DNA of 64,000 nucleotides from the NCBI GenBank assembly GCA_963773665.1, contig CAVZBZ010000013.1, positions 594,219 to 658,218 of the forward strand. The letters run 5' to 3'. How positions within the stretch are numbered: position 1 is the first letter of the stretch; the number at the start of each line of letters is the position of its first letter. Positions 16,731 through 25,923 of the stretch are shown in pieces. Made by a program: the position numbers and the translations under genes. This DNA is from DATJLY01 sp963773665 (GTDB taxonomy: Bacteria > Pseudomonadota > Alphaproteobacteria > ATCC43930 > CGMCC-115725). The notes under the pieces are model-generated. The model was not told the origin of the DNA. It worked only from the letters and a program-made list of their open reading frames with translations, and searched no databases.

Positions 16731-17915
16731 TCAGACCGTCTCGGCCAGCGGCACGCGGACGATCGCGTGGCGTTGCAGGATCGGCAGCACCTCGGTGCCG
16801 AACCGGCGGATCTGGTTGAGGAACATGTCCTGCGGCACGGCGCCCCGGTTCATGCTGACCAGGATCGTGCCGGCGCCGATCTGCTCGGCCTCGGCGATGA
16901 TCCGGTCGGCGACGCGCTTGGGTGTGCCCCAGGGGCTCTCCTCGGCGTGCTTCACGATCTCGTCCATCGTCATGTCGCGGGCGCGGAGGCTGTCGTCGAA
17001 CGCCGCCGCCCTGAGCTCGGGCCGCAGATGCTGCGCCGCGCTGTCCGAATGATAGGCGCCGACTTCGCTGAACCGGATATGGTCGAAATTATAGAGCACG
17101 TTGTGGAAATAGAGGGCGTAGGGCCCGTATTCGTCGATCGCCTGCCGCGTGCTGTCGGCGACATAGGCGTCGACGGTGATGTTGATGTGGTCGGGCGTGA
17201 TCCGCCGTCCGCGCTGGGCGAGGCAGGCGGCATAGTAGCGGACGATGTCCTCGCGCGCCGGGCCGGAGGAGATGCCGGGCGTGATCGGAATGTCGTTTGC
17301 CGCGGCCCATTCGATCGAATCCTTGGAGCGGCTGACCGGTATCCAGACCGGCGGATGCGGCTGCTGCACCGGCCGCGGCCAGATCGCAACGTCCCTGTAC
17401 GAATGAAAGCGGCCCGTGAAGGAGAAACTTTCCTTGGTCCAGGCCTGGCGCATGATCTCGTAGCATTCGTCGAAGCGCGCGCGCGATTCGTCGAGCGGCA
17501 CGTTGAACACTCGGTATTCGCGCGGCGCGCCACGCGCGACGCCGCAGATGATCCTTCCGTCCGAGAGGCAATCGAGCATCGCGATCTCCTCGGCGAGCCG
17601 CAGCGGCTCATGGATCGGCAGGAGATTGCCGTACATCAGCAGCTTGAGCCGGCTGGTCCGCTGCGCCGCAGACGCCGCGATCAGGTTGGGCGAGTTCATC
17701 AAGCCATAGGGCGTGACATGATGCTCGTTGAACGCCACGCCGTCATATCCCAGACGCTCCAGTTCGACCCAGGCATCGAGATGCTCGGCGTATGTCTTCA
17801 CGGCGACCTTCGGGTCGAAATACTTCTTCTCCATCGGGTAGGGCAGGTGTCCATCGACCCGCAGATGGTCGAGATGTTCGGCGTAGGCGACAAGATCGAA
17901 GACGAATACCTTCAT
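16731..17915 (-). CDS. LLM-class flavin-dependent oxidoreductase
   Basis: Complete luciferase-like monooxygenase of 394 residues. Begins MKVFVFDLVAYAEHLDHL; shows LGYDGVAFNEHHVTPYGL, LLPIHEPLRLAEEIAMLDCLSDGR, RARFDECYEIMRQAW and PVQQPHPPVWIPVSRS. The NEHH and the ExxAMLDxLSxGR element are the flavin/substrate-site hallmarks shared with the other three members in this window. ATG 17915 has GGAAGGG directly upstream. It is divergent from an orphan binding-protein gene, a pairing that often indicates uptake and oxygenation of the same compound; that link is inference. Confidence 0.9.
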   Translation of the reverse strand: MKVFVFDLVAYAEHLDHLRVDGHLPYPMEKKYFDPKVAVKTYAEHLDAWVELERLGYDGVAFNEHHVTPYGLMNSPNLIAASAAQRTSRLKLLMYGNLLPIHEPLRLAEEIAMLDCLSDGRIICGVARGAPREYRVFNVPLDESRARFDECYEIMRQAWTKESFSFTGRFHSYRDVAIWPRPVQQPHPPVWIPVSRSKDSIEWAAANDIPITPGISSGPAREDIVRYYAACLAQRGRRITPDHINITVDAYVADSTRQAIDEYGPYALYFHNVLYNFDHIRFSEVGAYHSDSAAQHLRPELRAAAFDDSLRARDMTMDEIVKHAEESPWGTPKRVADRIIAEAEQIGAGTILVSMNRGAVPQDMFLNQIRRFGTEVLPILQRHAIVRVPLAETV

Positions 17916-18048
17916 GGCCCTTCCTCGCACATGTGCCGTGGCGCGCCGCCGGATTGGCGCACGGATGGGGTGGAGTTTCAAGCATGGCTGCCGCGGTGAC
18001 GCGTGGTAGTGTTCGCGCGCGCCGCATCCGGGCGCACGGGGAATTACC

Positions 18049-19050
18049 ATGATGAAATTCGGACCGGCGATCCTCGTCGTCGTCCTTGGCGCCCTCGCGT
18101 CGCCGCCCGCCTCGGCCGAGGCGATCACGATCGGCGTGACGAAGAACACCGTCTCGCCCGTGATCATGGTGGCGCAGGAAAAGGGCTATTTCGCCGCCGA
18201 GGGCTTGCAGAGCGAGCTCAAGATGATGGTCGCGGGCGCGGAGGAAGTCGCCGTCGCCGTGGCCTCGGGCGCGCTCGATTTCGGCGGCGCGGGAACCTCG
18301 GGCGGCCTTTTCAATCTCGCCAGCCAAGTGCGGATCGTCGCCGGCGGCATCCACGAATCGGCCGGTTTCCAGGGCCTTGCCATGGTCGTCTCGAACCGCG
18401 CCTGGGACGGCGGGATAAAGTCCTTCCGCGACCTCGCTCATATCCAAACCTTTGCCGTGACGCAGGTCGGCGGGCCGACGCATTACGCCCTCGTCCTCGC
18501 CGCGGCGAAATATGGCTTCGATCTTTCCGGCATCCGTCTCGTGCCGCTGCAATCGGCACCCAATGAAATGGCGGCGCTCATTGGCGGGCAGGTCGATGCC
18601 ACCGCGCCGCCGACCTCGTCGGCGGCCAACGCGATCCAGAAGGGCAGCGTGAAGCTCTTGGGATATGTCGGCGACGAGACGCCGTTCCAGTTCGGCGCGG
18701 TGTTCGCGTCATCCCGGATGGCCAACGAGCGGCGCGACACAGTCGAGCGCTTCCTGCGCGCCTATAAGAAAGCGGCGCGCGTCTATCACGACGCCTTTAC
18801 CGGCCCGGACGGCGCGCGCCGCGACGGGAACGATGCGCCCGAGATCCTGGCGCTCCTCGCCAAGGTTGTGGGCGCCAGCGTCGCGGATGTGAAGCTCGGC
18901 ATCCCCTACATGGATCCGGAAGCCCGGCTCGACGTGAAGGACGTCCTGCGGCAGATCGACTGGTTCAGGGCGCAAGGCATGGTGAAGCCGGGGGTCAACG
19001 CAAGCGCGGTCATCGACACGCGCTATGTGGTGCCGCTGCCGGAACGCTGA
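18049..19050 (+). CDS. ABC transporter substrate-binding protein (NMT1/SsuA-like)
   Basis: Exported binding protein of 333 residues with a signal peptide (residues 1-23, cleavage after ASA). The mature part has AITIGVTKNTVSPVIMVAQEKGYFAAEGL, the ASGALDFGGAG loop and GPTHYALVLAAAKYG, typical of NMT1/aliphatic-sulfonate-type binding proteins. No permease or ATPase lies beside it, making it the second orphan binding protein of the window. The MFS carrier gene converges 10 bp downstream. Confidence 0.88.
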   Translation: MMKFGPAILVVVLGALASPPASAEAITIGVTKNTVSPVIMVAQEKGYFAAEGLQSELKMMVAGAEEVAVAVASGALDFGGAGTSGGLFNLASQVRIVAGGIHESAGFQGLAMVVSNRAWDGGIKSFRDLAHIQTFAVTQVGGPTHYALVLAAAKYGFDLSGIRLVPLQSAPNEMAALIGGQVDATAPPTSSAANAIQKGSVKLLGYVGDETPFQFGAVFASSRMANERRDTVERFLRAYKKAARVYHDAFTGPDGARRDGNDAPEILALLAKVVGASVADVKLGIPYMDPEARLDVKDVLRQIDWFRAQGMVKPGVNASAVIDTRYVVPLPER

Positions 19051-19060
19051 GTCGCAAACC

Positions 19061-20446
19061 TCACGACTTCGCGGCGATCGCGTGGCGCGGCGGCGCAAGC
19101 CAGTCGGCGTCGATCTTCGCTGCCGGATCGACCGCTTGGCGGGCGCGGTCATAGGGTTTTCGCCCGAACCACGCACAGGCAAGCCCGACCGCGATCACCG
19201 GGAGCGAAACGAGGCCAAGCGCGTAGCGCAGGCCGTCGCTGCCGTGGAAGAAAAAATCGGTCGAGATGCCGAACATCAGCGGCCCCACTCCATAGGAGAA
19301 CATCGAGCTGCACACCGCCCAGGCCGCTATCGAGCGCGCGCGCAAATGCGGCGGGAACATCTCCTGCATCACGTTGCCGTACTGCATGAAGCCGATGCCG
19401 TCGGCGAAGGTGAAGACGAACACCCAAACAAGCGACAGGTTTGGGTTGTTCGAGAAGAAAATGCCCAAGGCGCAGACGATCCAGGTACAGAACATGATGA
19501 TGAGGGTCGGCAGCTTCCCGCCGCGCACGCCGCGTCGCGTCATCCAGTCGGCGATGTATCCGCCCGCGACAGCGCCGGTGACGCCGGCGATCGTCGTGAC
19601 CCAGCCCACGTGAATCCCCGTGGTGATGGGCGGCATCTTGAACACGCGGATGAAATAGGTGGGCAGCCACGCGAACCAGCCGATCGCCAGAATGCCGAGA
19701 CAGACATAGCCGCCGATGACGAGACAGAACGGCAGCCAGATCCGCCTGAGATGGGCGAGGAACGTCACCTCGCCCACGGCCTCCTGCCGGTGGCTGAGGC
19801 GCGGCGGCTCGCGCACCGTGCCGATCAGGAGGGCCAGAACGAGGGTGGTGAATCCGACCGCGATGAAGGCGGCGTGCCAGAGCGAGGTCTGGCCGACGGC
19901 CGGCAGGGTCACGGTATCGACGCCGCGGAACGCGGCCAGGACCGCGCCGCCGATCAGATAGGAAAGCCCGATGCCGCCGAAGCCGCCGATACCGAAGACG
20001 CCGACCGCGGCGCCGCGCCGCGCCTTCGGGAAATAATCCGAGATCAGCGCGAATGCCGCCGGCATCAGGGCCGCCTCGCCGATACCGAGGCCCATGCGCG
20101 TGAACAGAAGCTGGGTGAAAGTGGTGGTGAAGCCGGACGCTATGGTGCTGCAGCCCCAGAGGGCGACACCGAACATGAGAACGTTGCGCCGGCTGTGGCG
20201 GTCGGCATACCAGGCGAAGGGAATCGCCATCAGCCCGTTCAGGACCGAGAACGAGTAGCCGTTCAGGATGCCGATCTCGGAATCGTTGATGGCGAGATCG
20301 CGCCGCACCGGCGCCACCAGCAGCGTCAGGATGTTGCGATCGACGAAATACATGAAATAACAGAGCAGCAGGAAGAAGAGCGCGTAGTACGCGGTCGCTG
20401 CCGATGGATATCGCCCGTTGTCGTCGCCGATCGTGCGGTCGCTCAT
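19061..20446 (-). CDS. MFS transporter
   Basis: Major facilitator superfamily permease of 461 residues with 12 predicted hydrophobic segments. The signature between TM2 and TM3 is WYADRHSRRNVLM, and TM4-5 has RMGLGIGEAALMPAAFALISDYFPKARRG, as in the spinster/hexuronate-like branch. The C-terminal half repeats the pattern (GYIADWMTRRG). ATG 20446 is chosen for its purine-rich Shine-Dalgarno (GGGGGGAACA). It lies directly downstream of the oxygenase and GMC genes on the same strand and may import their substrate. Confidence 0.9.
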   Translation of the reverse strand: MSDRTIGDDNGRYPSAATAYYALFFLLLCYFMYFVDRNILTLLVAPVRRDLAINDSEIGILNGYSFSVLNGLMAIPFAWYADRHSRRNVLMFGVALWGCSTIASGFTTTFTQLLFTRMGLGIGEAALMPAAFALISDYFPKARRGAAVGVFGIGGFGGIGLSYLIGGAVLAAFRGVDTVTLPAVGQTSLWHAAFIAVGFTTLVLALLIGTVREPPRLSHRQEAVGEVTFLAHLRRIWLPFCLVIGGYVCLGILAIGWFAWLPTYFIRVFKMPPITTGIHVGWVTTIAGVTGAVAGGYIADWMTRRGVRGGKLPTLIIMFCTWIVCALGIFFSNNPNLSLVWVFVFTFADGIGFMQYGNVMQEMFPPHLRARSIAAWAVCSSMFSYGVGPLMFGISTDFFFHGSDGLRYALGLVSLPVIAVGLACAWFGRKPYDRARQAVDPAAKIDADWLAPPRHAIAAKS

Positions 20447-20469
20447 TGTTCCCCCCTGATGCGCGCTCC

Positions 20470-21591
20470 CTAAAGAGTCTTCATCCGGTCGAGGGCGGTC
20501 CGTTGTGCCACGCCGGGACGGCCGGTGCGATAGGATTGCTCCAGCAGCGCGCGCACATAGGGGCCGGCTTCGACCGGTTCGTATTTCGGCGGATTGCCCG
20601 GGCCTTGGCAGGTCGGCAGGCATTCGATCCGCGCCTTCGGATGCGGATTGAAGAAAAGCGGGAGAGAAATGCGTGCCTTGCCGCTCGCGCTGAAATTCGA
20701 GGCGCGATGCAGGCTCGAACGGTAGAGGCCGTTGGTCCAGCGCGAGAACAGATCGCCGAGGTTGACGACAAAGGCGCCGGACAGCGGCGGCACGTCGATC
20801 CATTCATCGGCCGCATCGCGGATTTCGAGCCCGCCGAGCGCGTCCTGCGACAGAAGCGTGAAGCTGCCGTAGTCGGTGTGCGGCGAGATGCCCCACTGCG
20901 TGCGGCCGACCGCATCGGGATCGAGCGGCGGATAATAGTTGTAGGTGAGCGAGGTGTTGGGATAGCGGTGCGCCTCGTCGAGATAGTCCTCGGGCAGCTC
21001 GAGGCTCAAGGCGAGCGCGCGGCAAAGGCGCTGCCCGATCGCAACGCGCTTCATGATATGCGCGGTTATGAATTCCCGAAATCCCGGCATGTGGGCGGGA
21101 TCGGGCCAGTTGCCGCGGCCGACCGCGGGGTTCTCGCCGACGGCTTCGCCCGGCAGATGGTCGCGCGGCAGAACGAAGGTTTCCTTCTGGTCGGCGTCCT
21201 TGTCGGGATTGGCGTCGGGGTTCATGCCGCCGACCGGCATCCAGCCCTGGCGGGTGGGATGCGTGCTCTTGTCGAGCGCCGATTTCTCGGCGCGCGGCAA
21301 CTGAAAGAATTTGAGGCCCCACGCGTGCGCGGTATCGAACTCGCCCTGCGCGATGCCGTGATTGACGAGATAGAAAAAGCCGGTGTTGAGGCAGGTCGCG
21401 CGCAGCGCGCGCGCCACCGATTCGCGCTCCGCCAATCCCGCGCCGTCCGTGTAGGCGCCGAAATCGATGATGGGGATCGCTTGCGTCGACCGGCGCCGCG
21501 CCTTCACCGCCGCGCGCCGCGCGCGATTGTCGAAATCGGCGTAGAGCGCAACGCCATCGTCCTTGATCGTCTCCACCATCGGAGTCTCCAT
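20470..21591 (-). CDS. Isopenicillin N synthase family 2OG-Fe(II) oxygenase
   Basis: Non-haem iron oxygenase of 373 residues. N-terminal DIOX_N part: IPIIDFGAYTDG and NTGFFYLVNHGI near residues 40-80. The Fe ligands are in PHTDYGSFTLL (His, Asp) and SSLHRASNF (His), and the 2-oxoglutarate-binding Arg/Ser pair is in KARISLPLFFNP. The fold matches plant-type gibberellin and flavonoid dioxygenase homologues common in proteobacteria. Its start overlaps the GMC oxidoreductase stop by 1 bp, so both are co-translated, and the MFS gene follows at 23 bp. The substrate is unknown. Confidence 0.9.
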   Translation of the reverse strand: METPMVETIKDDGVALYADFDNRARRAAVKARRRSTQAIPIIDFGAYTDGAGLAERESVARALRATCLNTGFFYLVNHGIAQGEFDTAHAWGLKFFQLPRAEKSALDKSTHPTRQGWMPVGGMNPDANPDKDADQKETFVLPRDHLPGEAVGENPAVGRGNWPDPAHMPGFREFITAHIMKRVAIGQRLCRALALSLELPEDYLDEAHRYPNTSLTYNYYPPLDPDAVGRTQWGISPHTDYGSFTLLSQDALGGLEIRDAADEWIDVPPLSGAFVVNLGDLFSRWTNGLYRSSLHRASNFSASGKARISLPLFFNPHPKARIECLPTCQGPGNPPKYEPVEAGPYVRALLEQSYRTGRPGVAQRTALDRMKTL

Positions 21592-23282
21592 CAGGATTCG
21601 AGGATCTTATCCGACATCTTCTCCGCGATCATGAGCGTCGTCAAATTGGTGTTGCAGCGCGGCAGGTTGGGCATGATCGACGCATCGACGACGCGCACGC
21701 CGGCGATGCCCTTGACCGTGCCGTCGGCAAGCGTCACCGCCTTGGGATCGTCCGCGCTTCCCATGCGACAGGTGCACGAGAGGTGTTTGATGCCCATCGC
21801 GGTCGAGCGCACATATTCCTCGAGGATGCCGTCATCGCCGAGCATGAGCGGCAGATCCGGCGCCTCGCTGATCTTGTTCCGGATGATCGCGTCGCGCAGC
21901 GCCGCCGGGCCGTCGAGCAGCATGCCCGCCGCGCCCATCGTCACGTAGTTCTTGAAATTGACCGCGCTCGCCTCGCGCGCGCGCTGCGACAGCCGCCCGC
22001 CGAAGGGCGAGCGCGTGACCTGCTTCACCGGGGCCGCGTCGAACAGCGAAGCGTTGAAGCGCAAGCCAGACATCAGCCGCCGCAGATCGCGCTGATCGTC
22101 GAAATAATTGAGCTCGACCTTGGGCTCGGCCCGCCAATCGGTGCTTTGCAGGCTGATGCGGCCGGCGGAGTAGGCCTTGTTGACCCACGTCATCGCCGTG
22201 CCGAGGCGGCGTCCGACGCCGTGCCAGCCGCCGCGGCAGAACACCGCCGTGAACATGTCGCTCGGCGGGCAGTCCTGATGGTTCGAGGAATAGCGGAACG
22301 AGATCTGGAGCGGGCGGCTTGCCATGTCGACGCGGGCATCGCTCGTCACATAGGCAAGGATGCCGACGCCGGGATGATCGCGCAGATTCTCGCCGACGCC
22401 GGGCAGGTCGTGGAGCACCTCGATGCCGAGCGCGGCGAGCTGCGGCGCAGGGCCGATGCCGGTGCGCATCAGCATGGCCGGCGAGTGGACCGCGCCGGCC
22501 GCGAGGATCACCTCTTTCGCCGCGTGAGTCTCGATGCCGTGCGGCGTCTCCACCCGCACGCCGGTGATCCTGCGTCCGTCGCAGGTCAGCGCCTGGACCT
22601 GGCTGCGCGCGAGGATGCGCAGATTGGGCCGCCGCCGCACCTCGGCGGTGAGATAAGCCATGGCGGCAGAGACGCGCCGGCCACCGCGATTGTTCTGCGT
22701 CGCCGCGAAGTAGCCGTCGACGAAGGCGCCGTTCTGATCGTCGAGAAAGCCGAGCCGCTTGCCCTCGAGCGCTTGCGCGATGGCGCGGGAATAGCCGCAC
22801 CATTCGTCGCGCTTCATGCGCTGCACCGGCAGCGGGCCGCCTTTGCCGTGCAGCGTGCTGCCGCCGAATTCGCTGTCGTCTTCGAGCTTGCGGAAATAGG
22901 GCAGCACGCCGCGCCAGCCCCAGCCCTCGGCGCCAAGCTCCTCCCACTCGTCGTAATCCTCGGGCGCGCCGCGATTGGCGGCCTGGTAGTTGATGCTCGA
23001 TCCGCCGCCCATGACCTTGCCCTGGTCGTAGAGCACCGGCGTCGGCGGCCGCGGATAGTTGCGCCGAAGCGACTGCGTGTAGGCGACAAGCTTCATCCAT
23101 TTGTAGGCCGGATTGAGCGCCGCCTTGGGAAACATCTCGAGGATGTCGGCCGGGACCTGGTCGGGCGGCGTGTCGGGACCCGCCTCGATCAGCAGAACCC
23201 GGTTGGCCGCACGCGCGGAAAGCCGGTTGGCGAGCACGCTGCCGGCGGAGCCGCCGCCGACGATGATATAGTCGAAGCTCAT
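21591..23282 (-). CDS. GMC family oxidoreductase (choline dehydrogenase-like)
   Basis: FAD-dependent alcohol dehydrogenase/oxidase of 563 residues. The ADP-binding motif is at the N terminus (YIIVGGGSAGSVLANRL), GMC signature 1 is near GKVMGGGSSINYQAANRG, and signature 2 is GAVHSPAMLMRTGIGP. The active-site His region reads IKHLSCTCRMG, where most relatives have HxxGTCRMG, so Gly is replaced by Cys. The C terminus has RVVDASIMPNLPRCNTN. It is the first gene of a minus-strand operon with the 2OG oxygenase and MFS carrier. It likely oxidises an alcohol intermediate. Confidence 0.9.
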   Translation of the reverse strand: MSFDYIIVGGGSAGSVLANRLSARAANRVLLIEAGPDTPPDQVPADILEMFPKAALNPAYKWMKLVAYTQSLRRNYPRPPTPVLYDQGKVMGGGSSINYQAANRGAPEDYDEWEELGAEGWGWRGVLPYFRKLEDDSEFGGSTLHGKGGPLPVQRMKRDEWCGYSRAIAQALEGKRLGFLDDQNGAFVDGYFAATQNNRGGRRVSAAMAYLTAEVRRRPNLRILARSQVQALTCDGRRITGVRVETPHGIETHAAKEVILAAGAVHSPAMLMRTGIGPAPQLAALGIEVLHDLPGVGENLRDHPGVGILAYVTSDARVDMASRPLQISFRYSSNHQDCPPSDMFTAVFCRGGWHGVGRRLGTAMTWVNKAYSAGRISLQSTDWRAEPKVELNYFDDQRDLRRLMSGLRFNASLFDAAPVKQVTRSPFGGRLSQRAREASAVNFKNYVTMGAAGMLLDGPAALRDAIIRNKISEAPDLPLMLGDDGILEEYVRSTAMGIKHLSCTCRMGSADDPKAVTLADGTVKGIAGVRVVDASIMPNLPRCNTNLTTLMIAEKMSDKILES

Positions 23283-23326
23283 CCTGCTGCCCCAGAGCCT
23301 GCGCGTTCGTTTCGGGCGGAATTATC

Positions 23327-24460
23327 CTATCGCCATCCGGCCTCAACGAGAAGCGGATAGGTCGTCTTCTGGAACTCGCGCATGCCCTCGACATAGCGCG
23401 CCCACGACAGGATGACGCCGTCGAAGCCCGCCTGCGCCAGCCGGGCAAGCCCGTCCACGACCTGCTCCTTGGTGCCGACGATCTGGTAGCCCGCCCAGCC
23501 GCCGATGAAATGGATCTTCAGCTCGCGCAGCGCGGCAGCGGGAAAGGTTTCGCTGTTGATGCCGAGTTGCCGCACGAGATTGTCGCACGCCTCCCAATCG
23601 CCCTCGTCGTGGACATAGCGGTGGAAGAAGTCGCGCGCCTCCTTTTCGGTTTCGCCTTGGACGATGTAGGCATTGGTCCACACCGGAAGCTCCACCCGGC
23701 GCGCTTCCCAGGCCGCGCGCTTGTACGCCGCAACCTGGGCCGCCATCGCATCGGGCTCGTGCGACACCAGCGCCGTGAACGCCACGTCGCAGAAGCGCGA
23801 GACGAATTCCCGGCCCTTGTCGGAGCCGCCGGCATTCATCACCACGGGATAAGGCTTCTGAATGGGCTTCGGCGCGAGCCAGCCTGCCTTGATGCGATAA
23901 AAGCGCCCGTCGAAATCGAACTCCTCCTCGCGCGTCCACAGGAGCTTGATGATCTCGAGCCATTCGATCGCGCGCTCGTAGCGCGTGTCGTGGTCCATTT
24001 GCGGCTCGCCGAACATCTCGATCTCGGGCTGGAACCAGCCGGTGACGACATTGAGGCTGAAGCGGCCATTGGTGATGTGGTCGATCGTCATCGCCTGCTT
24101 TGCCGCCATCACCGGATGGACCGTCGGCACGTGCGAGGTCGCGAAGACGCCGCACTTGCGCGTCATTGCGCCGATTCCCGCAGCCCAAGTGTAGGATTCG
24201 AAACCCGCGCCATTGAAATTGGTGGCGCCGCCGAATCCCTTCCAGCGGCCGACCGGAACGAGCGCTTCGAAATCCATCTCGTCGCCCATCTGCGCGAGCG
24301 CGGCCGTGCTCGGCCAATCCGCCTTGAGCGTGCCCTCGATTTTCGAGATCGCGCAGCCGTGGCTCAGATTGCTCGAGAAGGTGCCGAGCTTGAGCTTGCG
24401 CCTGCCGAAGAGCGGATTCAGCGTTTCGCGCAATTGCTCTGAACGCGACGTCTCTGCCAT
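23327..24460 (-). CDS. LLM-class flavin-dependent oxidoreductase (SsuD/RutA-like branch)
   Basis: FMNH2-dependent monooxygenase of 377 residues. Unlike the other three in this window it resembles the alkanesulfonate/dimethyl-sulfone/RutA branch: KLGTFSSNLSHG near the N terminus, MDFEALVPVGRWKGFGG, FATSHVPTVHPVMAAKQAMTIDHI, RFSLNVVTGW, and PVVMNAGGSDKGREF for phosphate binding. It is divergent from the branched-chain-type ABC transporter (112-bp gap), suggesting that the transporter may bring in its substrate. That link is inferred from position. Confidence 0.9.
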   Translation of the reverse strand: MAETSRSEQLRETLNPLFGRRKLKLGTFSSNLSHGCAISKIEGTLKADWPSTAALAQMGDEMDFEALVPVGRWKGFGGATNFNGAGFESYTWAAGIGAMTRKCGVFATSHVPTVHPVMAAKQAMTIDHITNGRFSLNVVTGWFQPEIEMFGEPQMDHDTRYERAIEWLEIIKLLWTREEEFDFDGRFYRIKAGWLAPKPIQKPYPVVMNAGGSDKGREFVSRFCDVAFTALVSHEPDAMAAQVAAYKRAAWEARRVELPVWTNAYIVQGETEKEARDFFHRYVHDEGDWEACDNLVRQLGINSETFPAAALRELKIHFIGGWAGYQIVGTKEQVVDGLARLAQAGFDGVILSWARYVEGMREFQKTTYPLLVEAGWR

Positions 24461-24486
24461 CGGCTTCTCCTCTCCGTGGATAGTAC

Positions 24487-24515
24487 TTGACCGTCCGGGA
24501 CCGGAACTTCACATT
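24487..24515 (+). promoter_or_regulatory. Possible sigma-70 promoter of the liv-type operon
   Basis: TTGACC at 24487-24492 is followed after 17 bp by CACATT (24510-24515), about 58 bp before the binding-protein ATG. The -35 is good and the -10 is weak. The transcript would start near 24522. Confidence 0.3.
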
Positions 24516-24572
24516 GATCGCGTCCAATTCAAAATAACCAATAGTCCCACGGCAATAACAGGAGGAAGCGTC

Positions 24573-25844
24573 ATGGCGACCAGGATGACGGTACTGTGCG
24601 GCACGGCGGCCGCGCTGACGCTGGGTGCGGCGTACCTGCCGGCGCGGGCGGCCGACTCGATCAAGATCGGCATCCTGATGCCGCTGTCCGGCAATTTCGC
24701 GGAGAACGGCCAGCAGGCCGTGACCGGCCTCAAGATGTATTTCGACGAGGTCGGCAACAAGGCCGGCGGGCACCCGCTCGATCTGATCGTCGAGGACACG
24801 CAGGGCAAGCCCGACGTCGCCGTGACCAAAGCGCGCAAGCTGGTGGAGCGCGACGGCGCGCAGGTGCTCACCGGCATCATCTCGTCCGGGGAGGCGCTTG
24901 CGGTCAACGATTACTCGCGTGAGAGCAAGGTCCCCCTGGTCCTGTCCGGCGACGCCGGCGCCGACGAGCTCACCATGCCCGGCCCTCTCGCCAACCCGTA
25001 CCTCATCCGCACCTCGCAGAATGGCCGCTCGGTCTCGGCCCCGGCAGCCGACTGGGCCTACAAGAAAGGCTGGCGCAAGGTCGCGACGATCGGCTCCGAT
25101 TACGCGGGCGGTGTGGACACGATCTTTGCCTTCGCGCAGTCGTTCTGCCAGCTCGGCGGAACGGTCGCGCAGGAGAATTGGGCGCCGATCGGAACCGCCG
25201 ACTTCGGGCCTTATCTGACGAACCTCGATCGTGCCGTGGATGGCGTGGTCGTGTTCGAGCCGGGCGCCGACGGACTCCGCCTCGGCAAGCAATATTCGGA
25301 ATTCGGATTGAAGGACAAGCTGCCGGTGATGGACATCTACGGCACGGTCGTCTACGAGCCGAACCAGGCGCAGCTCGGCGACGCGGTGCTCGGCATGTAT
25401 TCGAGCCTGTTCTACACGCCGATGCTCAAGACCCCCGAGAACGAGAAATTCGTCGCGGAATTCCGCAAGCGGATGAACGGCAATATGCCGTCGAACGAGG
25501 GCCCCAATGGCTATGTCGGCGCGCACGCGATCGTCGATGCGATCACGGCGGTCAACGGCGATCTCAAGGATACGATGAAGTTCATCGCCGCGCTCAAGGT
25601 GGTGAAGTTCCCGTCGCCCAAGGGCGACATCACGCTCGACAAGTACGGCCAGGTGATCCAGTCCATGTATATCCGCCAGGCCGAGAAGGTTGACGGAAAG
25701 CTCGGCAACGTGCCGATCGCGACCTATCAGCATGTCGATCAGTTCTGGCCCTATACCGCGGATGAATTCGAATCGTTCAAGGCCACCTACAAGGATTCCA
25801 AAGGGTCACTGAACGATTGCGCCAAGCTGCTGGCGAAGAAGTAG
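24573..25844 (+). CDS. Branched-chain amino-acid-type ABC transporter substrate-binding protein
   Basis: Periplasmic binding protein of 423 residues (LivK/HAAT family). Signal peptide residues 1-24 (cleavage after ARA), then SIKIGILMPLSGNFAENGQQ, the classical start of the mature fold. Further on are KAGGHPLDLIVEDTQG, PANPYLIRTSQNG and YVGAHAIVDAI. GGAGGAAG precedes the ATG. It is the first gene of a five-gene transporter operon; a strong hairpin follows before the permease. The family also transports amides, urea and aromatic acids, so the ligand is not fixed by homology. Confidence 0.92.
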   Translation: MATRMTVLCGTAAALTLGAAYLPARAADSIKIGILMPLSGNFAENGQQAVTGLKMYFDEVGNKAGGHPLDLIVEDTQGKPDVAVTKARKLVERDGAQVLTGIISSGEALAVNDYSRESKVPLVLSGDAGADELTMPGPLANPYLIRTSQNGRSVSAPAADWAYKKGWRKVATIGSDYAGGVDTIFAFAQSFCQLGGTVAQENWAPIGTADFGPYLTNLDRAVDGVVVFEPGADGLRLGKQYSEFGLKDKLPVMDIYGTVVYEPNQAQLGDAVLGMYSSLFYTPMLKTPENEKFVAEFRKRMNGNMPSNEGPNGYVGAHAIVDAITAVNGDLKDTMKFIAALKVVKFPSPKGDITLDKYGQVIQSMYIRQAEKVDGKLGNVPIATYQHVDQFWPYTADEFESFKATYKDSKGSLNDCAKLLAKK

Positions 25845-25852
25845 GGCCGCGC

Positions 25853-25892
25853 CGCCGCCCGGTGCCGCCCGAACGGCGGGCGCCGGGCGGCG
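25853..25892 (+). promoter_or_regulatory. Intercistronic GC-rich hairpin after the binding-protein gene
   Basis: CGCCGCCCGGTGCC pairs with GGCGCCGGGCGGCG (25853-25866 with 25879-25892; one G-U pair) around a 12-base loop. There is no T-run, so it is more likely a 3' stabilising or partial-termination structure. Such hairpins commonly allow more binding protein than permease to be made. Confidence 0.55.
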
Positions 25893-25923
25893 ATCGCCAA
25901 TTCGCCGGGAACGGGGCCGCTTC

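Noticed and set aside
23343..25733. Minus-strand frame of about 800 codons across the monooxygenase and binding-protein genes
   Set aside because: It is a shadow of two recognised genes in other frames and spans a divergent promoter region.
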